In this document: positions 1-9,137 of the stretch, piece after piece | How positions within the stretch are numbered: position 1 is the stretch's first letter | How the letters are laid out: the number at the start of each line of letters is the position of its first letter | Assembly: GCF_001956315.1 (NCBI RefSeq) | Contig: NZ_MOLY01000041.1 | Location: 124,001-188,000, forward strand | Direction of reading: 5' to 3' | DNA from: Sphingomonas montana | GTDB taxonomy: Bacteria; Pseudomonadota; Alphaproteobacteria; Sphingomonadales; Sphingomonadaceae | DNA length: 64,000 nucleotides | The notes under the pieces: model-generated | Databases searched by the model: none | Seen by the model: only the letters and a program-made list of their open reading frames with translations | Told to the model about the DNA's origin: nothing | Translations under genes and position numbers: made by a program

Positions 1-531
1 GTCCGGCTCCGGCAAGATCTCGCCGGTCATCTGGGACGGGCCGAGCCGCTCCGCATTGACCACTCGGACGATCTTGGCGCCAACCTGATACGCGACCACG
101 AACGCCTCGACCGGCGTGCCCTTCAGCATCGCATCCCCCGCGATGTCTTCGCCCTTGGCGCCGATCGCGACCATGCCGACGCGCAGGAACCCGCTGTCCC
201 GGTCCGTGATGATGCCCGCGGGCGCCGACGCGCGCGTGCCGAGCGTGCCACTGGCGTTGAGACCGACAGCCAGGCGATCCGACTGCATGAAGGCCTCCGC
301 GCCGATATAGTCGATCCGGGCCGTTGGGCTGGGGATAGGTGTGGGGATAGCTGTGGGAGAGGGCGGTGCATAACCCTTCCGCCAGTAGAGCCAAGAGCCG
401 TTCGGCTGCTGGCCCTTGTCGATCCAGACGGCACCCTTCGGACCGAGGCCCGGGACTTTGCCGCTGGACGTGATCTGACCGGCGACCTTGCCGACCAGAT
501 GCGTGGCGCTGGTGAACGTGTTCGAGGTCAT
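1..531 (-). CDS. Phage surface/structural protein of unknown function, 3' end cut by window edge
   Basis: Open in frame from an ATG at 531 to the window edge, giving the first 177 residues. An AAGGA ribosome site lies 12 bases upstream of the start. Residues about 58-70 are a short Pro/Thr-rich stretch (PSPTAIPTPIPSPT), like the PT linker of the SGNH protein at 1625-3859, followed by a Gly/Ala-rich, probably beta-rich region. I do not recognise the family. It lies downstream of the capsid and fibre-like genes on the same strand, so a virion surface or tail-associated role is inferred only from context and the shared linker style. Confidence 0.6.
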   Translation of the reverse strand, partial: MTSNTFTSATHLVGKVAGQITSSGKVPGLGPKGAVWIDKGQQPNGSWLYWRKGYAPPSPTAIPTPIPSPTARIDYIGAEAFMQSDRLAVGLNASGTLGTRASAPAGIITDRDSGFLRVGMVAIGAKGEDIAGDAMLKGTPVEAFVVAYQVGAKIVRVVNAERLGPSQMTGEILPEPD

Positions 532-627
532 AGCCGTAGAACATCCTTCTTGTGGTCTGAGTGTGTATCGGGTTGCGTCACTCGGAATAGGTGTGTATTG
601 GGAGCACACCGTTAGCGGAGATTTTGC

Positions 628-1347
628 ATGTTTGAAAATTCCTATCCGGCCTTGCTGTTGGGCGGACGAGATCACTGGTCTCTCGAGTTTCCCGATATTC
701 CCGGATTGATGGACGGGGTGATCGAAGAATCGCAGCAGCTCCTCGTCGAGCGAGCCACAACAGAGCTGTCCAAACACCTGAACTATCTGCTTGCTGAGAA
801 TATGCCCCTGCCTCCCCGGTCCGAACTGGACGATGTCAATCAAGATGATGGGGTTGGTCGGCTCTTGATCCGCGCGGACATCGTCGGAAGGTCGACGCGG
901 GTGAATATTTCCTTGGATATGGGTCTTCTCGCCCAGATTGATCGGCACACCACGAACCGATCAAAATTTCTGGCAGAGGCAGCACGATATATGCTCGCCG
1001 AGCGCACTGCAGATCGTGTCCGAAATCTGATCGCAGTCCATGAGACCATTGATCGGTTTATCGCCGCGGCCATCGAATCAAGAGGTAACGTGTTTTCGGA
1101 GTATCGGAGACCATTCGAACGCGTGAAGCTAAGCCCGCCGCCTATGGTGTCGTTCAATTCTCAAGCAACCATCGACGAGATTTGGGACACGTATCTTCGT
1201 CTCAATAATCTGGATTGGCGCGACCTTGAAAACAGAACTCCGACGCCGGATCAGCAGATCGAGATCAATCGCTTGATCGAGAAGCTTCGCCAGTTGCAGT
1301 TGCAGTCTCTCGCGTGCTTCTACGTTGATACGAAGGAAATCCTTTAG
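628..1347 (+). CDS. Orphan HicB-like antitoxin-type protein with extended C-terminus
   Basis: 239 aa. Residues about 5-50 resemble the HicB partial RNase-H-like fold (YPALLLGG... FPDIPGLMDG...A...L). Residues about 90-120 (VNISLDMGLLAQIDRH... RSKFLAEAAR) resemble the ribbon-helix-helix/HicB C-terminal DNA-binding segment. A further ~110 residues are unlike standard HicB (usually 70-150 aa). No HicA-like gene (about 60 aa dsRBD-fold toxin) is found on either side. GGAG lies 7 bases before the ATG. The gene points against the surrounding phage genes, overlaps the 3' end of the next minus-strand gene by 4 bp, and looks like phage cargo. It may be an orphan regulator rather than an antitoxin. Confidence 0.7.
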   Translation: MFENSYPALLLGGRDHWSLEFPDIPGLMDGVIEESQQLLVERATTELSKHLNYLLAENMPLPPRSELDDVNQDDGVGRLLIRADIVGRSTRVNISLDMGLLAQIDRHTTNRSKFLAEAARYMLAERTADRVRNLIAVHETIDRFIAAAIESRGNVFSEYRRPFERVKLSPPPMVSFNSQATIDEIWDTYLRLNNLDWRDLENRTPTPDQQIEINRLIEKLRQLQLQSLACFYVDTKEIL

Positions 1348-1628
1348 GGCTGGTCGCCTGACAAAAGGATGGCAGAATGGTCGTCATCAACGTCGGCCAA
1401 GCTTACCGGAGCGGGAATTTTATACCCCCGCTCCAAGAACCAGGCCCGTGCTTCGACCACTTCCCGTCGAAGCTTCAAAAGCAGCGTCTCACGATCCGGT
1501 GCCCATGATCCAGTGAAGCCGCTGGGGTCGTGGAAATCTACTAGAACGCCCTCCCACCGCCACTCAGGACGATGCCCCGGTCCGCGGTCACGGATCGACG
1601 CCCGGTAATAGCGCGCGGTATCGGTCAT
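1344..1628 (-). CDS. Small phage protein of unknown function, coupled to the SGNH fibre-like gene
   Basis: 94 aa starting at the ATG at 1628, which overlaps the stop of the preceding 744 aa gene as ATGA, so translation is probably coupled. A longer in-frame reading to 1796 would lie inside that gene and has the Arg/Pro-rich look of non-coding translation. The protein is soluble, with an N-terminal beta-like part (ASIRDRGP... WRWEGVLVDFHD) and a helix around residues 45-65. It may be a chaperone or small partner of the fibre-like protein; that is inference from the coupling alone. Confidence 0.7.
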   Translation of the reverse strand: MTDTARYYRASIRDRGPGHRPEWRWEGVLVDFHDPSGFTGSWAPDRETLLLKLRREVVEARAWFLERGYKIPAPVSLADVDDDHSAILLSGDQP

Positions 1629-3859
1629 GCCCGGTCCCATCCCTTCGACTTGATGAATGCCGCGATGTACTGGCCTTGCAGCTGGTAGCCCTGCCCGGTC
1701 GGGTGGGTGCCGTCGGACCGCAGCACGGTCGGGCAGGCCTGGTTCGCGAATGCGGCGGCATCCGGGTACGGGCCGTCCGGCGCGCCGGCCTGCCACAGGG
1801 CCTCCGACAGCTTGCAGTAATAGTTCGGATAGGCGGCCTTCAGCTGCGCGTCGGCGGTCTCGACGGCATCCGTCGCCGGGTCACCCGAATAGCCGCTGGC
1901 CGTCGTGCGGTAGCGGCCCAGCACCACGATCCGGCCGTTTCCCGCCGTCACGCCCTGCGCCTGTTCGGTCGCTGCGACCATCTGTGCAATCGCATCGTAG
2001 ACCGACGTCGCGGCGGCCGACCCGGTCGCGGGGCCGGTGCCGTTGGTGAAAAGATCGCCGATGACGGTGACTTTCTGGCGCTGGACTGTGACCGGCAGGC
2101 CGGACGTGCCAGCCGGGCTGAGATCGCGACCGTTCAGGAAACGGTCGAGGATCTGGTTTGCCGTATCGCCGCCGACGCCGCCGTTCGAACACGACGCCCC
2201 CGCGTTGCCGCCGAAGTCGTCGTTATAGCCGAGCGCGTTCCCGATCTGCCCAGAGAAGCCGTTCGTGATCGAGTTGCCCCAGGTCTGGATGCTGATGACC
2301 TTGCCGAGGAAGTCGGCGGTCGAGGGCGCGCGCGCCTTGAACCGATGACCTGCGTTCAGACCGGCGACGAGGTCGGTGTTGGCGTCGCCCGCGATCCCGT
2401 ACTTCCAGGCGAGCATGCCTTCGATGAGGCGGGAACCGTACCGCTGGCCCACGCCGCCGGGGAAGGCGTCGAGGTTGACGCGGATAAGGCGACCGAGGTC
2501 GAACCGTGCGCCGGTATTGTTGCTGTACCCGCCGATCGTGTCGGTCGTGGTGGTGCTGCCGGGCGGCGAAGAGGGCGAACCACCCTCGGTCATCGGGTCG
2601 GCACCGTTCCAGTTGCCGCGATGACGACTGGCCTCTTGGCGGAGCGACATCATCGCGGCGGTGCCGGCGGTAAAAGTCGTCAACGAGATGCCGCCGGACG
2701 CGCCACCAAGGCCCGAGATGCCGATCGTGTTCTGCGCCGGCTGCGACGTCGCGTTGGCCATCGTGACCTGCGTGCGGGCGCTGTCGCTGGGACGCGGGAA
2801 CTCGATTGCCACCTTTGTGGTCGCAAGGTTCGTCTGGTTCGCGTTGCGGCGCATGACGCCGAACATCCCCTGCAGTTCCCAGAGCGGAGCCGCGTTGGAG
2901 GTCAGGCCCTGATATTGCGACGAGCCGGATAGGAACTGGACGGCCGGCAGCGTGCCACCCCAGCCGGTCGGCATCAGTGTCGGCTGGGCGACCGCGGTCG
3001 CCTGCGCCATCGCTCCGGTGCCACCGGCCACTTTGTTCGCCCAGGACGAGACCTTGCTCGATCCATCGGCCGTGACGTTCACGGCCGGATCCAGATCGAA
3101 CACGTTGGCCGCGCCGATGATGCTGGCGATATGCGTGATACCGAGTGCTGCCGCCGCGACAGTGGCCGCCGCGGTGGTGGCAGACGGGGCCGACGCGCCG
3201 GACGCGTTCACGCCGATCGTCTGCACCGCGAGCGTCTTGCCCACGTCCTCGCCTCGCCGGGTATAGGCGGGTTTGGTCGCCAGCGGGATCGCGGCGCCGT
3301 CACGCGTCCACTGCCAGCGCACATACGAAGTCGCGCTCATATTGCTGTACGACGGTGCCGTCGCCAGCATCGTATCGCCCTCGTTCACTCCGCCGCTGAT
3401 CGTTGGGTTGCCGGACGCAACCGGGACTCCAACACCGGGGGTCGGCGTAGGCGTCGGGGTTGGGGTGGGCGTTGGGGTAGGCGTCGGAGTGGGCGTCGGT
3501 GTTACTAATGCCGCAGCCGTGGTAACCGAGAAAGTCCGCGGCACGCTGTCGATCGTCACCGTTGCGGTCGCGATCGTGCCAGCACTGGTCGAGCTTGTCA
3601 GCCGCACCTTCAACGTGTCGCCGTTCGCGACCGTGGTGCCGGCCGTCGAGTAGGCGCCGCCGTTCTTCGCATAGGATCCGCCGTTGATCGTGAGCGGCAC
3701 CGAGCCGGTCAGGTTCAGCAGCGTGACGGTGCTGCTTTCCACGACCGCGCCGAGCGCCGCGTCTATGATCGCGAGAAAGCCGCTCGCCGCGGCGGTTGCA
3801 GCCCGCGCGGCCGGGTTGGACATACCGGTGGGGCGGAGGGAGCGCGGGCTGCGAGCCAT
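1625..3859 (-). CDS. Phage fibre/spike-like protein with Ig-like domains and a C-terminal SGNH esterase domain
   Basis: 744 aa. Residues about 40-115 are an Ig-like beta domain; about 120-142 is a (PT)n linker; about 150-235 is a second Ig-like domain; about 245-330 resembles a LamG/concanavalin-type beta sandwich (FDLDPA... VSSWANK... LPAVQFL). The C-terminal ~220 residues carry SGNH hydrolase blocks: GNSIT with Ser530 in place of GDSL, a GGxGGD block II, and D716-G-T-H719 as block V. SGNH domains commonly de-acetylate polysaccharides, so a host-capsule or O-antigen esterase on the virion is likely. It follows a 73 aa gene with a TGATG overlap and is coupled to the 94 aa gene downstream. Confidence 0.8.
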   Translation of the reverse strand: MARSPRSLRPTGMSNPAARAATAAASGFLAIIDAALGAVVESSTVTLLNLTGSVPLTINGGSYAKNGGAYSTAGTTVANGDTLKVRLTSSTSAGTIATATVTIDSVPRTFSVTTAAALVTPTPTPTPTPTPTPTPTPTPTPGVGVPVASGNPTISGGVNEGDTMLATAPSYSNMSATSYVRWQWTRDGAAIPLATKPAYTRRGEDVGKTLAVQTIGVNASGASAPSATTAAATVAAAALGITHIASIIGAANVFDLDPAVNVTADGSSKVSSWANKVAGGTGAMAQATAVAQPTLMPTGWGGTLPAVQFLSGSSQYQGLTSNAAPLWELQGMFGVMRRNANQTNLATTKVAIEFPRPSDSARTQVTMANATSQPAQNTIGISGLGGASGGISLTTFTAGTAAMMSLRQEASRHRGNWNGADPMTEGGSPSSPPGSTTTTDTIGGYSNNTGARFDLGRLIRVNLDAFPGGVGQRYGSRLIEGMLAWKYGIAGDANTDLVAGLNAGHRFKARAPSTADFLGKVISIQTWGNSITNGFSGQIGNALGYNDDFGGNAGASCSNGGVGGDTANQILDRFLNGRDLSPAGTSGLPVTVQRQKVTVIGDLFTNGTGPATGSAAATSVYDAIAQMVAATEQAQGVTAGNGRIVVLGRYRTTASGYSGDPATDAVETADAQLKAAYPNYYCKLSEALWQAGAPDGPYPDAAAFANQACPTVLRSDGTHPTGQGYQLQGQYIAAFIKSKGWDRA
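3441..3503 (-). repeat. Short tandem repeat encoding the PT linker
   Basis: About ten near-copies of a 6-base unit (GGCGTC/GGGGTT/GGGGTA variants on the plus strand) encode alternating Pro-Thr between the two Ig-like domains of the SGNH protein. Synonymous variation among the units suggests selection for the peptide linker rather than a fresh slippage tract. Confidence 0.8.
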
Positions 3860-4080
3860 CAGTTCAGTACCTTTTTTGCGCGTGCGGGCCTCTCGTGAAC
3901 GACCGACGCATTCGCCGGCGCGGTTGCCGGCTCGGCATCCGCCACGTCGGGATCCGCTTCGTCGTTGACGGGCTCGATCGCGGTGGATGCGAGCAGCGGC
4001 GCTGCCTCGTCGATCGACATCTCGCGCACGTCACCGACCGCCACCCCATCTAGGGGGCGGGTGAACCGATAATTCTTCAT
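3859..4080 (-). CDS. Small phage protein downstream of the capsid gene
   Basis: 73 aa, acidic, with residues about 35-60 rich in Ala/Pro/Asp/Glu and a basic C-terminus (RPARAKK). It starts about 50 bases after the major capsid stop and ends in a TGATG overlap with the SGNH fibre-like gene. The position would suit a head-completion or decoration protein, but no motif supports that. Function unknown. Confidence 0.65.
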   Translation of the reverse strand: MKNYRFTRPLDGVAVGDVREMSIDEAAPLLASTAIEPVNDEADPDVADAEPATAPANASVVHERPARAKKVLN

Positions 4081-4131
4081 GAAATGGTCTCCCTGATAGC
4101 GGGGCGAGCGATCAGCCCGCCCCGCCGGTCA

Positions 4132-5319
4132 TCAGAACGCGCCGTAGACGAAGGCTTCCGGCCGGTAGATCGCCAGCGCCAGACGCTCTTCAGCCAGAAT
4201 TGTTACAAGGTTCATGACGAAGTTGTCGCGGTCCTCGCTCGACACCGTCACCGCCGCCTGCATGCGGTCGAAGATCTGCGCCGCCATGTTCCAGGCACCC
4301 GTCGTGAACCGGCCAGTCGCCTGCGACTGCGTCTCGACGGCGGGCAGGCCCCAGATGCGCAGACCGGGTGCCTCGGTGGGGTTGGAGATCAGGTAGCCGT
4401 TCGCGGCATCCTTCAAGACCTCCATGTTTGCGGCGTCGATCGGGTTCAGCACGAAGCCCGACGCGGGATATTCCGCCAGTGCCACCTGCAGGATAGCCAT
4501 GCGCAGCTTGTCGAGCTGCTGCACCGGCGCGGTGGCACCGGTGGGCAGCACGTAGGGAACCGCCACGGCGTTGATGCCCAGCAGGTTGTTGCCGACGCCA
4601 TTGCCGTTCAGCAGCTGCGCGTCTTCCTTGAAGGCCAGCCCGTACCGCAGACGGACGTCGATCATGGACCGGAGCGCGGGTGCGTCCGCCAGGATCTCGG
4701 TCGAAGCACGCATCCAGTGCGCGATCTTGCGGACGCTGGCCGTCTTGGTCGTGTACTTCAGGCTGGACTCGGGCTTCAGACCACCTTCCGGCACCATGTC
4801 GGCGCTGTTGGTGAAGCCGCTTTCCTGCGGATACTCGACCTGGCTGGACGCCGTGCTGCCGGGGGCGAGCAGGTCGCGGATACGCAGCTGGCGGGTCGGC
4901 GGCGTCGTGAGCATGCCGGCGACGCGCTCCGCGCGGTACAGCGCACCGGCCGAACCGTCGGCGTTGGTCGACAGCGACGTGATCGCCTTCATCTCGACCG
5001 TGATCGAGCGGCCCTGGGTGATGTTGCCGTTCAGCGCCTTGAACTCGTCGGAGTTCGTATAGGCCTCGCCTGGGGTGGCGATGACTTCCTCGTCGGAACC
5101 GCGGCGGGCTGCCTTCTGCTCCAGATCGTCGAGGCGGGCCTTCGCCTCGTTCATTCCGATAATCGCGGTGTCCGCGAGTTCCTTGGCGGTCTGCGACAGC
5201 GGCGTGCCGCGCTCGGCTTCGGCCAACGCCTTTTCGGCGATCGCCTTAACCTGGTCGTGCTTGGTGTCGAACGCGGTCTTGAGTTCGAGCGCGAGCTCGC
5301 TCGGAGTCTTGTCGGTCAT
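4132..5319 (-). CDS. HK97-family major capsid protein
   Basis: 395 aa, the usual size for the family. Residues about 1-75 form a charged helical delta/scaffold-like domain (LELKTAF... RLDDLEQKAARR) that is normally removed by the prohead protease. The rest is the HK97 fold: conserved N-arm and E-loop region followed by VPEGGLKPESSLKY, the RKIAHWMRASTEIL spine helix and the C-terminal P/A-domain (WGLPAVETQS... VTILAEERLALAIYRPEAFVYG). It follows the protease gene by 28 bases, the standard order portal-protease-capsid. The start at 5319 is favoured because it gives the full delta domain. Confidence 0.96.
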   Translation of the reverse strand: MTDKTPSELALELKTAFDTKHDQVKAIAEKALAEAERGTPLSQTAKELADTAIIGMNEAKARLDDLEQKAARRGSDEEVIATPGEAYTNSDEFKALNGNITQGRSITVEMKAITSLSTNADGSAGALYRAERVAGMLTTPPTRQLRIRDLLAPGSTASSQVEYPQESGFTNSADMVPEGGLKPESSLKYTTKTASVRKIAHWMRASTEILADAPALRSMIDVRLRYGLAFKEDAQLLNGNGVGNNLLGINAVAVPYVLPTGATAPVQQLDKLRMAILQVALAEYPASGFVLNPIDAANMEVLKDAANGYLISNPTEAPGLRIWGLPAVETQSQATGRFTTGAWNMAAQIFDRMQAAVTVSSEDRDNFVMNLVTILAEERLALAIYRPEAFVYGAF

Positions 5320-5347
5320 TGGTTGCCCTTTCGGCAGAGATGAAAGA

Positions 5348-5962
5348 TCAGGCCCGGAGCATACTCAGGAACTCCATTGCCTCGTCGATCGCCTTCGCCT
5401 CGGGGTCCCCCCGAAGATGCGGCGCACAGGCAGAGGCCATCGCCGTTGCCTTGGCTCGGGAAAAACCTGCGTCTCGCAGATGATCCTCGAAATCACGGAC
5501 GGTCGGCAGATCGCCGACGCCCAGGATGTCTTTGAAGCTCATGACGCGCGTCCGATCGTTCATCGGGATCGTCACAAGCGAAATCTCGTGCAGCGCGACG
5601 TGAAGCAGATGGCGGGACTTGCCCTCCATCCGGTGTTTCAACGTCTTGAAACCCATCGACATTCCGGCCAGCGCGCCGGAACGCACGTCTTCGCGAGCAT
5701 CTTTGCCGGTCTGCGACGTGGAGAAACGGCCCTTCGTAAGCAGCCCGTCCGAAACTTCTTCGAACGAATGCCACGCGCCGGCCGGGCGCTTCTGATCATG
5801 GAACAGCAGCATCGGGAGGGACTTGCGGCCCTGCAGGTCGATCGCTCCCTTGGCGACAATATCGCCACCGTGGTCGACGTTGCCGAACCCGACCGCGAGA
5901 CCTGTGATATTACCGTCGTCGTCGATCGACTTGGTGTCGAGAGCGAAATCGAGTTCGTTCAT
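5348..5962 (-). CDS. HK97-family prohead protease
   Basis: 204 aa serine protease that matures the capsid shell by cutting scaffold segments. The fold starts with the typical SIDDDGNITGLAVGFGNVDHGGDIVAKGA stretch (residues 12-40, quoted in part). The expected catalytic residues are present: His55 (LLFHD), Ser102 (GMSMGF) and Glu126 in HEISLVTIP. The C-terminal ~60 residues are a helical tail, often self-cleaved. The start overlaps the portal stop as ATGA (5959-5962), so the two are translationally coupled. Confidence 0.95.
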   Translation of the reverse strand: MNELDFALDTKSIDDDGNITGLAVGFGNVDHGGDIVAKGAIDLQGRKSLPMLLFHDQKRPAGAWHSFEEVSDGLLTKGRFSTSQTGKDAREDVRSGALAGMSMGFKTLKHRMEGKSRHLLHVALHEISLVTIPMNDRTRVMSFKDILGVGDLPTVRDFEDHLRDAGFSRAKATAMASACAPHLRGDPEAKAIDEAMEFLSMLRA

Positions 5963-7248
5963 GGCGTCGCTCCTGGGGCCGGCAGCGCCGGGGTCGCCGT
6001 GATCGGCTGGTTCTGGACCTGCATGCGAGGAACCTCGCCGCCGGCGACCGGCGGCAGGCCTTCCAGCGCGCGGACTTCGTTGATCGACATCGCGCCCATG
6101 CCGGTCATGGCGGTGTAGAAAGTGGCGCGTGCGGCGCTGTCAGCACGCAGGAAGCCTTCGAGGTTGAACTCGATCGACACGCCGTTGCGGCGGTCCACCG
6201 GGGTCAACAGTTGCTTTTCTAGCGCTCCCTCAATGCGCTTCAGCCGCTTGCGCAGCTTGAACTTCAACAGCGACAGCGTCTGGTCTGTGATGCTGCTGCC
6301 CAGCGAACTGTTGCCCTCGGTATGGCCGACCAGATGGGGATCGACTTCGAACACGCGGCAAATATCCGTGACGCCGAACTTGCGGCTCTCCAACATCTCG
6401 GCGTCGGCCGGATTGATGGACAGCTGCTGCCACTTCAGACCGTTATCGAGCAGCATGGGCCTACCGACATTCTGCGCGCCGACGAACTTCTCCTGCAGCA
6501 GCGCTTCCAGTTCCGGTCGCTGGGTACCCGTCAGCGGCTTGTCGATCGACATCACGCCGCTGGAACGGACGCCGTTCGCGAACATCGAACCAGAGGCCCG
6601 ATCTACCGCCATCGCGCTGGTAAACGACCGCCGACAGGTGGCGAGCGGCGAGAGGCCACCAAGCGGCCCGCCGCCGAAGCCGCGGATATGCAGTATCGAC
6701 TCCTGCGCGACCCTGCGGTCCCGGCCGTTGTCGTTCCACCGGTAACCGAGGTCGCCCGACGGAAGGCGCGACACGTTCATGAGGTCCGGGCGGACTGGCG
6801 TCAGCGAGACGATAAAGCCATCATCACGCTTGCCGATCTCGGCGTAGGCGTTGCCATGCAACTCGATGCACGCGGCCATGAACTCCCAGAAATCGAACGC
6901 GGATTGATCATAGTTCGGGCTGTCGTGCAGGAGCCAGAAAAGCGGATGATCGCGTGCCTCGACCGCGACGCCGTCGGGGCCGTTCCGGTAGACCGCGATC
7001 GGCAGACCGGCGATGTTGCCGGCCCAGAAACTGACGCAAGCCCAGGTGGCGGACAAACTAAGCGCCGCGCCGACGCCGTTCCCGCGATAGTCGTCGTACG
7101 TCTCGGTCGTGATCCTGTTCGTGATGAAGTTGTCGCGGTCGCTGCGAGCGCCGTCGGGGCCCTCGACGGTAACGCTCTTGCGTTCCAGCGACAGATCGCG
7201 CCGGGCCTCCGCCTCGGCAGCACGTGCGGACAGGCGGTAACCCGTCAT
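5959..7248 (-). CDS. HK97-family phage portal protein
   Basis: 429 aa, typical of HK97/SPP1-like portals (about 390-450 aa). It forms the dodecameric ring at the capsid vertex and the channel for DNA packaging. Visible family features are the N-terminal ALSLSATWACVSFWAGN segment, DHPLFWLLHDSPNYDQSAFDFWEF, ILHIRGFGGGPLGGLSPL, and the CRVFEVDPHLVGHTEGNSSL region near the crown. The C-terminus is Pro-rich. It overlaps the large terminase upstream (7245-7248) and the protease downstream (5959-5962) by 4 bp each. Confidence 0.95.
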   Translation of the reverse strand: MTGYRLSARAAEAEARRDLSLERKSVTVEGPDGARSDRDNFITNRITTETYDDYRGNGVGAALSLSATWACVSFWAGNIAGLPIAVYRNGPDGVAVEARDHPLFWLLHDSPNYDQSAFDFWEFMAACIELHGNAYAEIGKRDDGFIVSLTPVRPDLMNVSRLPSGDLGYRWNDNGRDRRVAQESILHIRGFGGGPLGGLSPLATCRRSFTSAMAVDRASGSMFANGVRSSGVMSIDKPLTGTQRPELEALLQEKFVGAQNVGRPMLLDNGLKWQQLSINPADAEMLESRKFGVTDICRVFEVDPHLVGHTEGNSSLGSSITDQTLSLLKFKLRKRLKRIEGALEKQLLTPVDRRNGVSIEFNLEGFLRADSAARATFYTAMTGMGAMSINEVRALEGLPPVAGGEVPRMQVQNQPITATPALPAPGATP

Positions 7249-9137
7249 GCGCGCATGCTCGCGATCCAGTCATCAACGGAAGCGGAAGTCGGAACAGCCA
7301 TCGCAACCCCCAGCGCCATTGCCAACGCCACCGCGGCGTCGATCTTGTTCGTGGCCCGCTCTTTGGCGAGCCAGTGATTGCCCCAGCGGTCCTCGTCTGT
7401 GACCGCCGACATCATGGCGGAGATCAGGACCCGGTTACGGCGGAGGCGAATACGTCGTTCGAGCAGCGCGCTTTCGAGCTCGCGGACCGAGCCGGGCATC
7501 CAGAGACCTTCAGGTTCCCGCCCGGCCTGCCTCGCCGCATCCTTCATCGCGTCGGTCGGCTTGCCCTTCTTGGTGCCGCCCTGGGGATGCTCGACGAATG
7601 GGATCGACAACCCCATCCGCGTGCATTCTTCTTCGAACCGTCGGAACGCGTACCGGTCGTAGCCGACCGCCCCGATCTCGAACTCGCGGTCATCGTCAGC
7701 TAGCGACTGGGCGACGTGATCGAACCGGATGCTCTGACCCTTGGGAGCCTGAAGGTGGCCGTCGCGAACCCAGGTCTCGTACGGTGCCTTGTCCTGAAGC
7801 GCCCGCTGAGCAAGCGTGTCGCCCGGCGTCCATGCTTCGATCCAGGCATCGTAGGTCGGCTTCGTGATCGTCGACGTGACACCGTCGACCGTGATCTCGA
7901 CGTCGACTGTGCCCGTCTCGACGACGCATCCCTTCGCCGTGATGTCCCGGTTCTGCGAAAGGTCGAGGCCGATGCTGATCCGCTTGCCGTAATGCTCGGC
8001 GGGGTCGAAATCGGCCAGGCAGGGTTCCAGCACTGCGCGCGACATCCACGCCGCGTCGGCATCGGTCCACATGCAGAAGTGCAGGCGCAGGATCCCGTTG
8101 AGCTTGCCGGGCAGGGCCTTCGCCTGGGCGACGACACCGGCCAGATAATCCTCGGTCAGAATAGTGCCGAGCAGTGGGTTCGCCTTCGCCCAGCATGACG
8201 GGTCGTTCAGTGGATCGTCGCCCGGGTCGAGCGAACAGACGAAGCTGAACGTGGTGTCGTCGATGACCTCGCCGACATAGGCGAAGTCCTCGCCCGGCGT
8301 CGCGGTGCCGGCGGCGACGCGCACCGCGTGCTCGTGCTCTTCCCAGCATATCGAGTTCCGGTCGCTGCCGCTGTTCGTGATCATCAACAGCAACGGCTGC
8401 CGGCGGAACTTGAACCCGCGCTCGACCATCTCGATCGCGTCGCGGTTCGGCGCTTCGTGAACCTCGTCGGCCAGACCGATATGCGGGCGGAGACCGGAGC
8501 CGGACTTGCCCGCGGACCGGCTGAGTGGCCGCATGAACGACCCGGTGCCAAGATGCGCCAGATTGTGGACCCGGCCCGGCCCGCCGCTCTGCGTGATGCG
8601 GCGCGACAGGTCCGGTGACTGATCAACCATCGCGACGGCATCCCGAAAGAGGATCATCGCCTGGTCGCGGTGGGCCGCCACCGGGTAGATTTCCGCGCCC
8701 GGTTCGTTGTCCGCCATCATGCCGTACAGGCCGATGCCGGCTGCGAACGGCGACTTGCCGTTGCCCTTGCCCTCTTCGATGTACGCCCGACGAAATCGGC
8801 GGGTGCCGTCTGCACGCTGCCAGCCGAACAGGCATCCAACCTTGAACGCCTGGCTAGGCGCGAGCAGGAACGGCCGACCCTCAAACTGGCCGCCGTTCAG
8901 CCGCAGCTTGGTCTCGAAGAACCGGATGGCGCGCTGGGCTGTCGGCAGGTGGAACCGCAGTCCGCGTGCGCCGCCCTGTTCGAGATCGTCAAGATGACGA
9001 CGGGCAGCGTTGCGAATGTGCGGTCCGGCGACGATCTCGCCCGCCACCACGGCGCGCGCCCAGTCCGTTGCTCGATCCTCGGCGGGGTCAGCAGCTACCG
9101 TCTGCCCCGAAGAACTCGTCCGGCTCCGCTTCGTCAT
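7245..9137 (-). CDS. Phage terminase large subunit (packaging ATPase and nuclease)
   Basis: 630 aa. The ATPase domain has Walker A at residues 123-129 (GKGNGKS) and a Walker B-like LADEVHEAP. The C-terminal RNase-H-like nuclease has an acidic cluster in IGLDLSQNRDIT and a later VTDEDRWGN. The motor cuts concatemeric DNA and pumps it through the portal. The size and the Terminase_1-type arrangement fit HK97-like phages. The chosen start at 9137 makes a 50 bp overlap with the small-terminase gene, which is common; a later start would remove N-terminal residues typical of the family. Confidence 0.95.
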   Translation of the reverse strand: MTKRSRTSSSGQTVAADPAEDRATDWARAVVAGEIVAGPHIRNAARRHLDDLEQGGARGLRFHLPTAQRAIRFFETKLRLNGGQFEGRPFLLAPSQAFKVGCLFGWQRADGTRRFRRAYIEEGKGNGKSPFAAGIGLYGMMADNEPGAEIYPVAAHRDQAMILFRDAVAMVDQSPDLSRRITQSGGPGRVHNLAHLGTGSFMRPLSRSAGKSGSGLRPHIGLADEVHEAPNRDAIEMVERGFKFRRQPLLLMITNSGSDRNSICWEEHEHAVRVAAGTATPGEDFAYVGEVIDDTTFSFVCSLDPGDDPLNDPSCWAKANPLLGTILTEDYLAGVVAQAKALPGKLNGILRLHFCMWTDADAAWMSRAVLEPCLADFDPAEHYGKRISIGLDLSQNRDITAKGCVVETGTVDVEITVDGVTSTITKPTYDAWIEAWTPGDTLAQRALQDKAPYETWVRDGHLQAPKGQSIRFDHVAQSLADDDREFEIGAVGYDRYAFRRFEEECTRMGLSIPFVEHPQGGTKKGKPTDAMKDAARQAGREPEGLWMPGSVRELESALLERRIRLRRNRVLISAMMSAVTDEDRWGNHWLAKERATNKIDAAVALAMALGVAMAVPTSASVDDWIASMRA

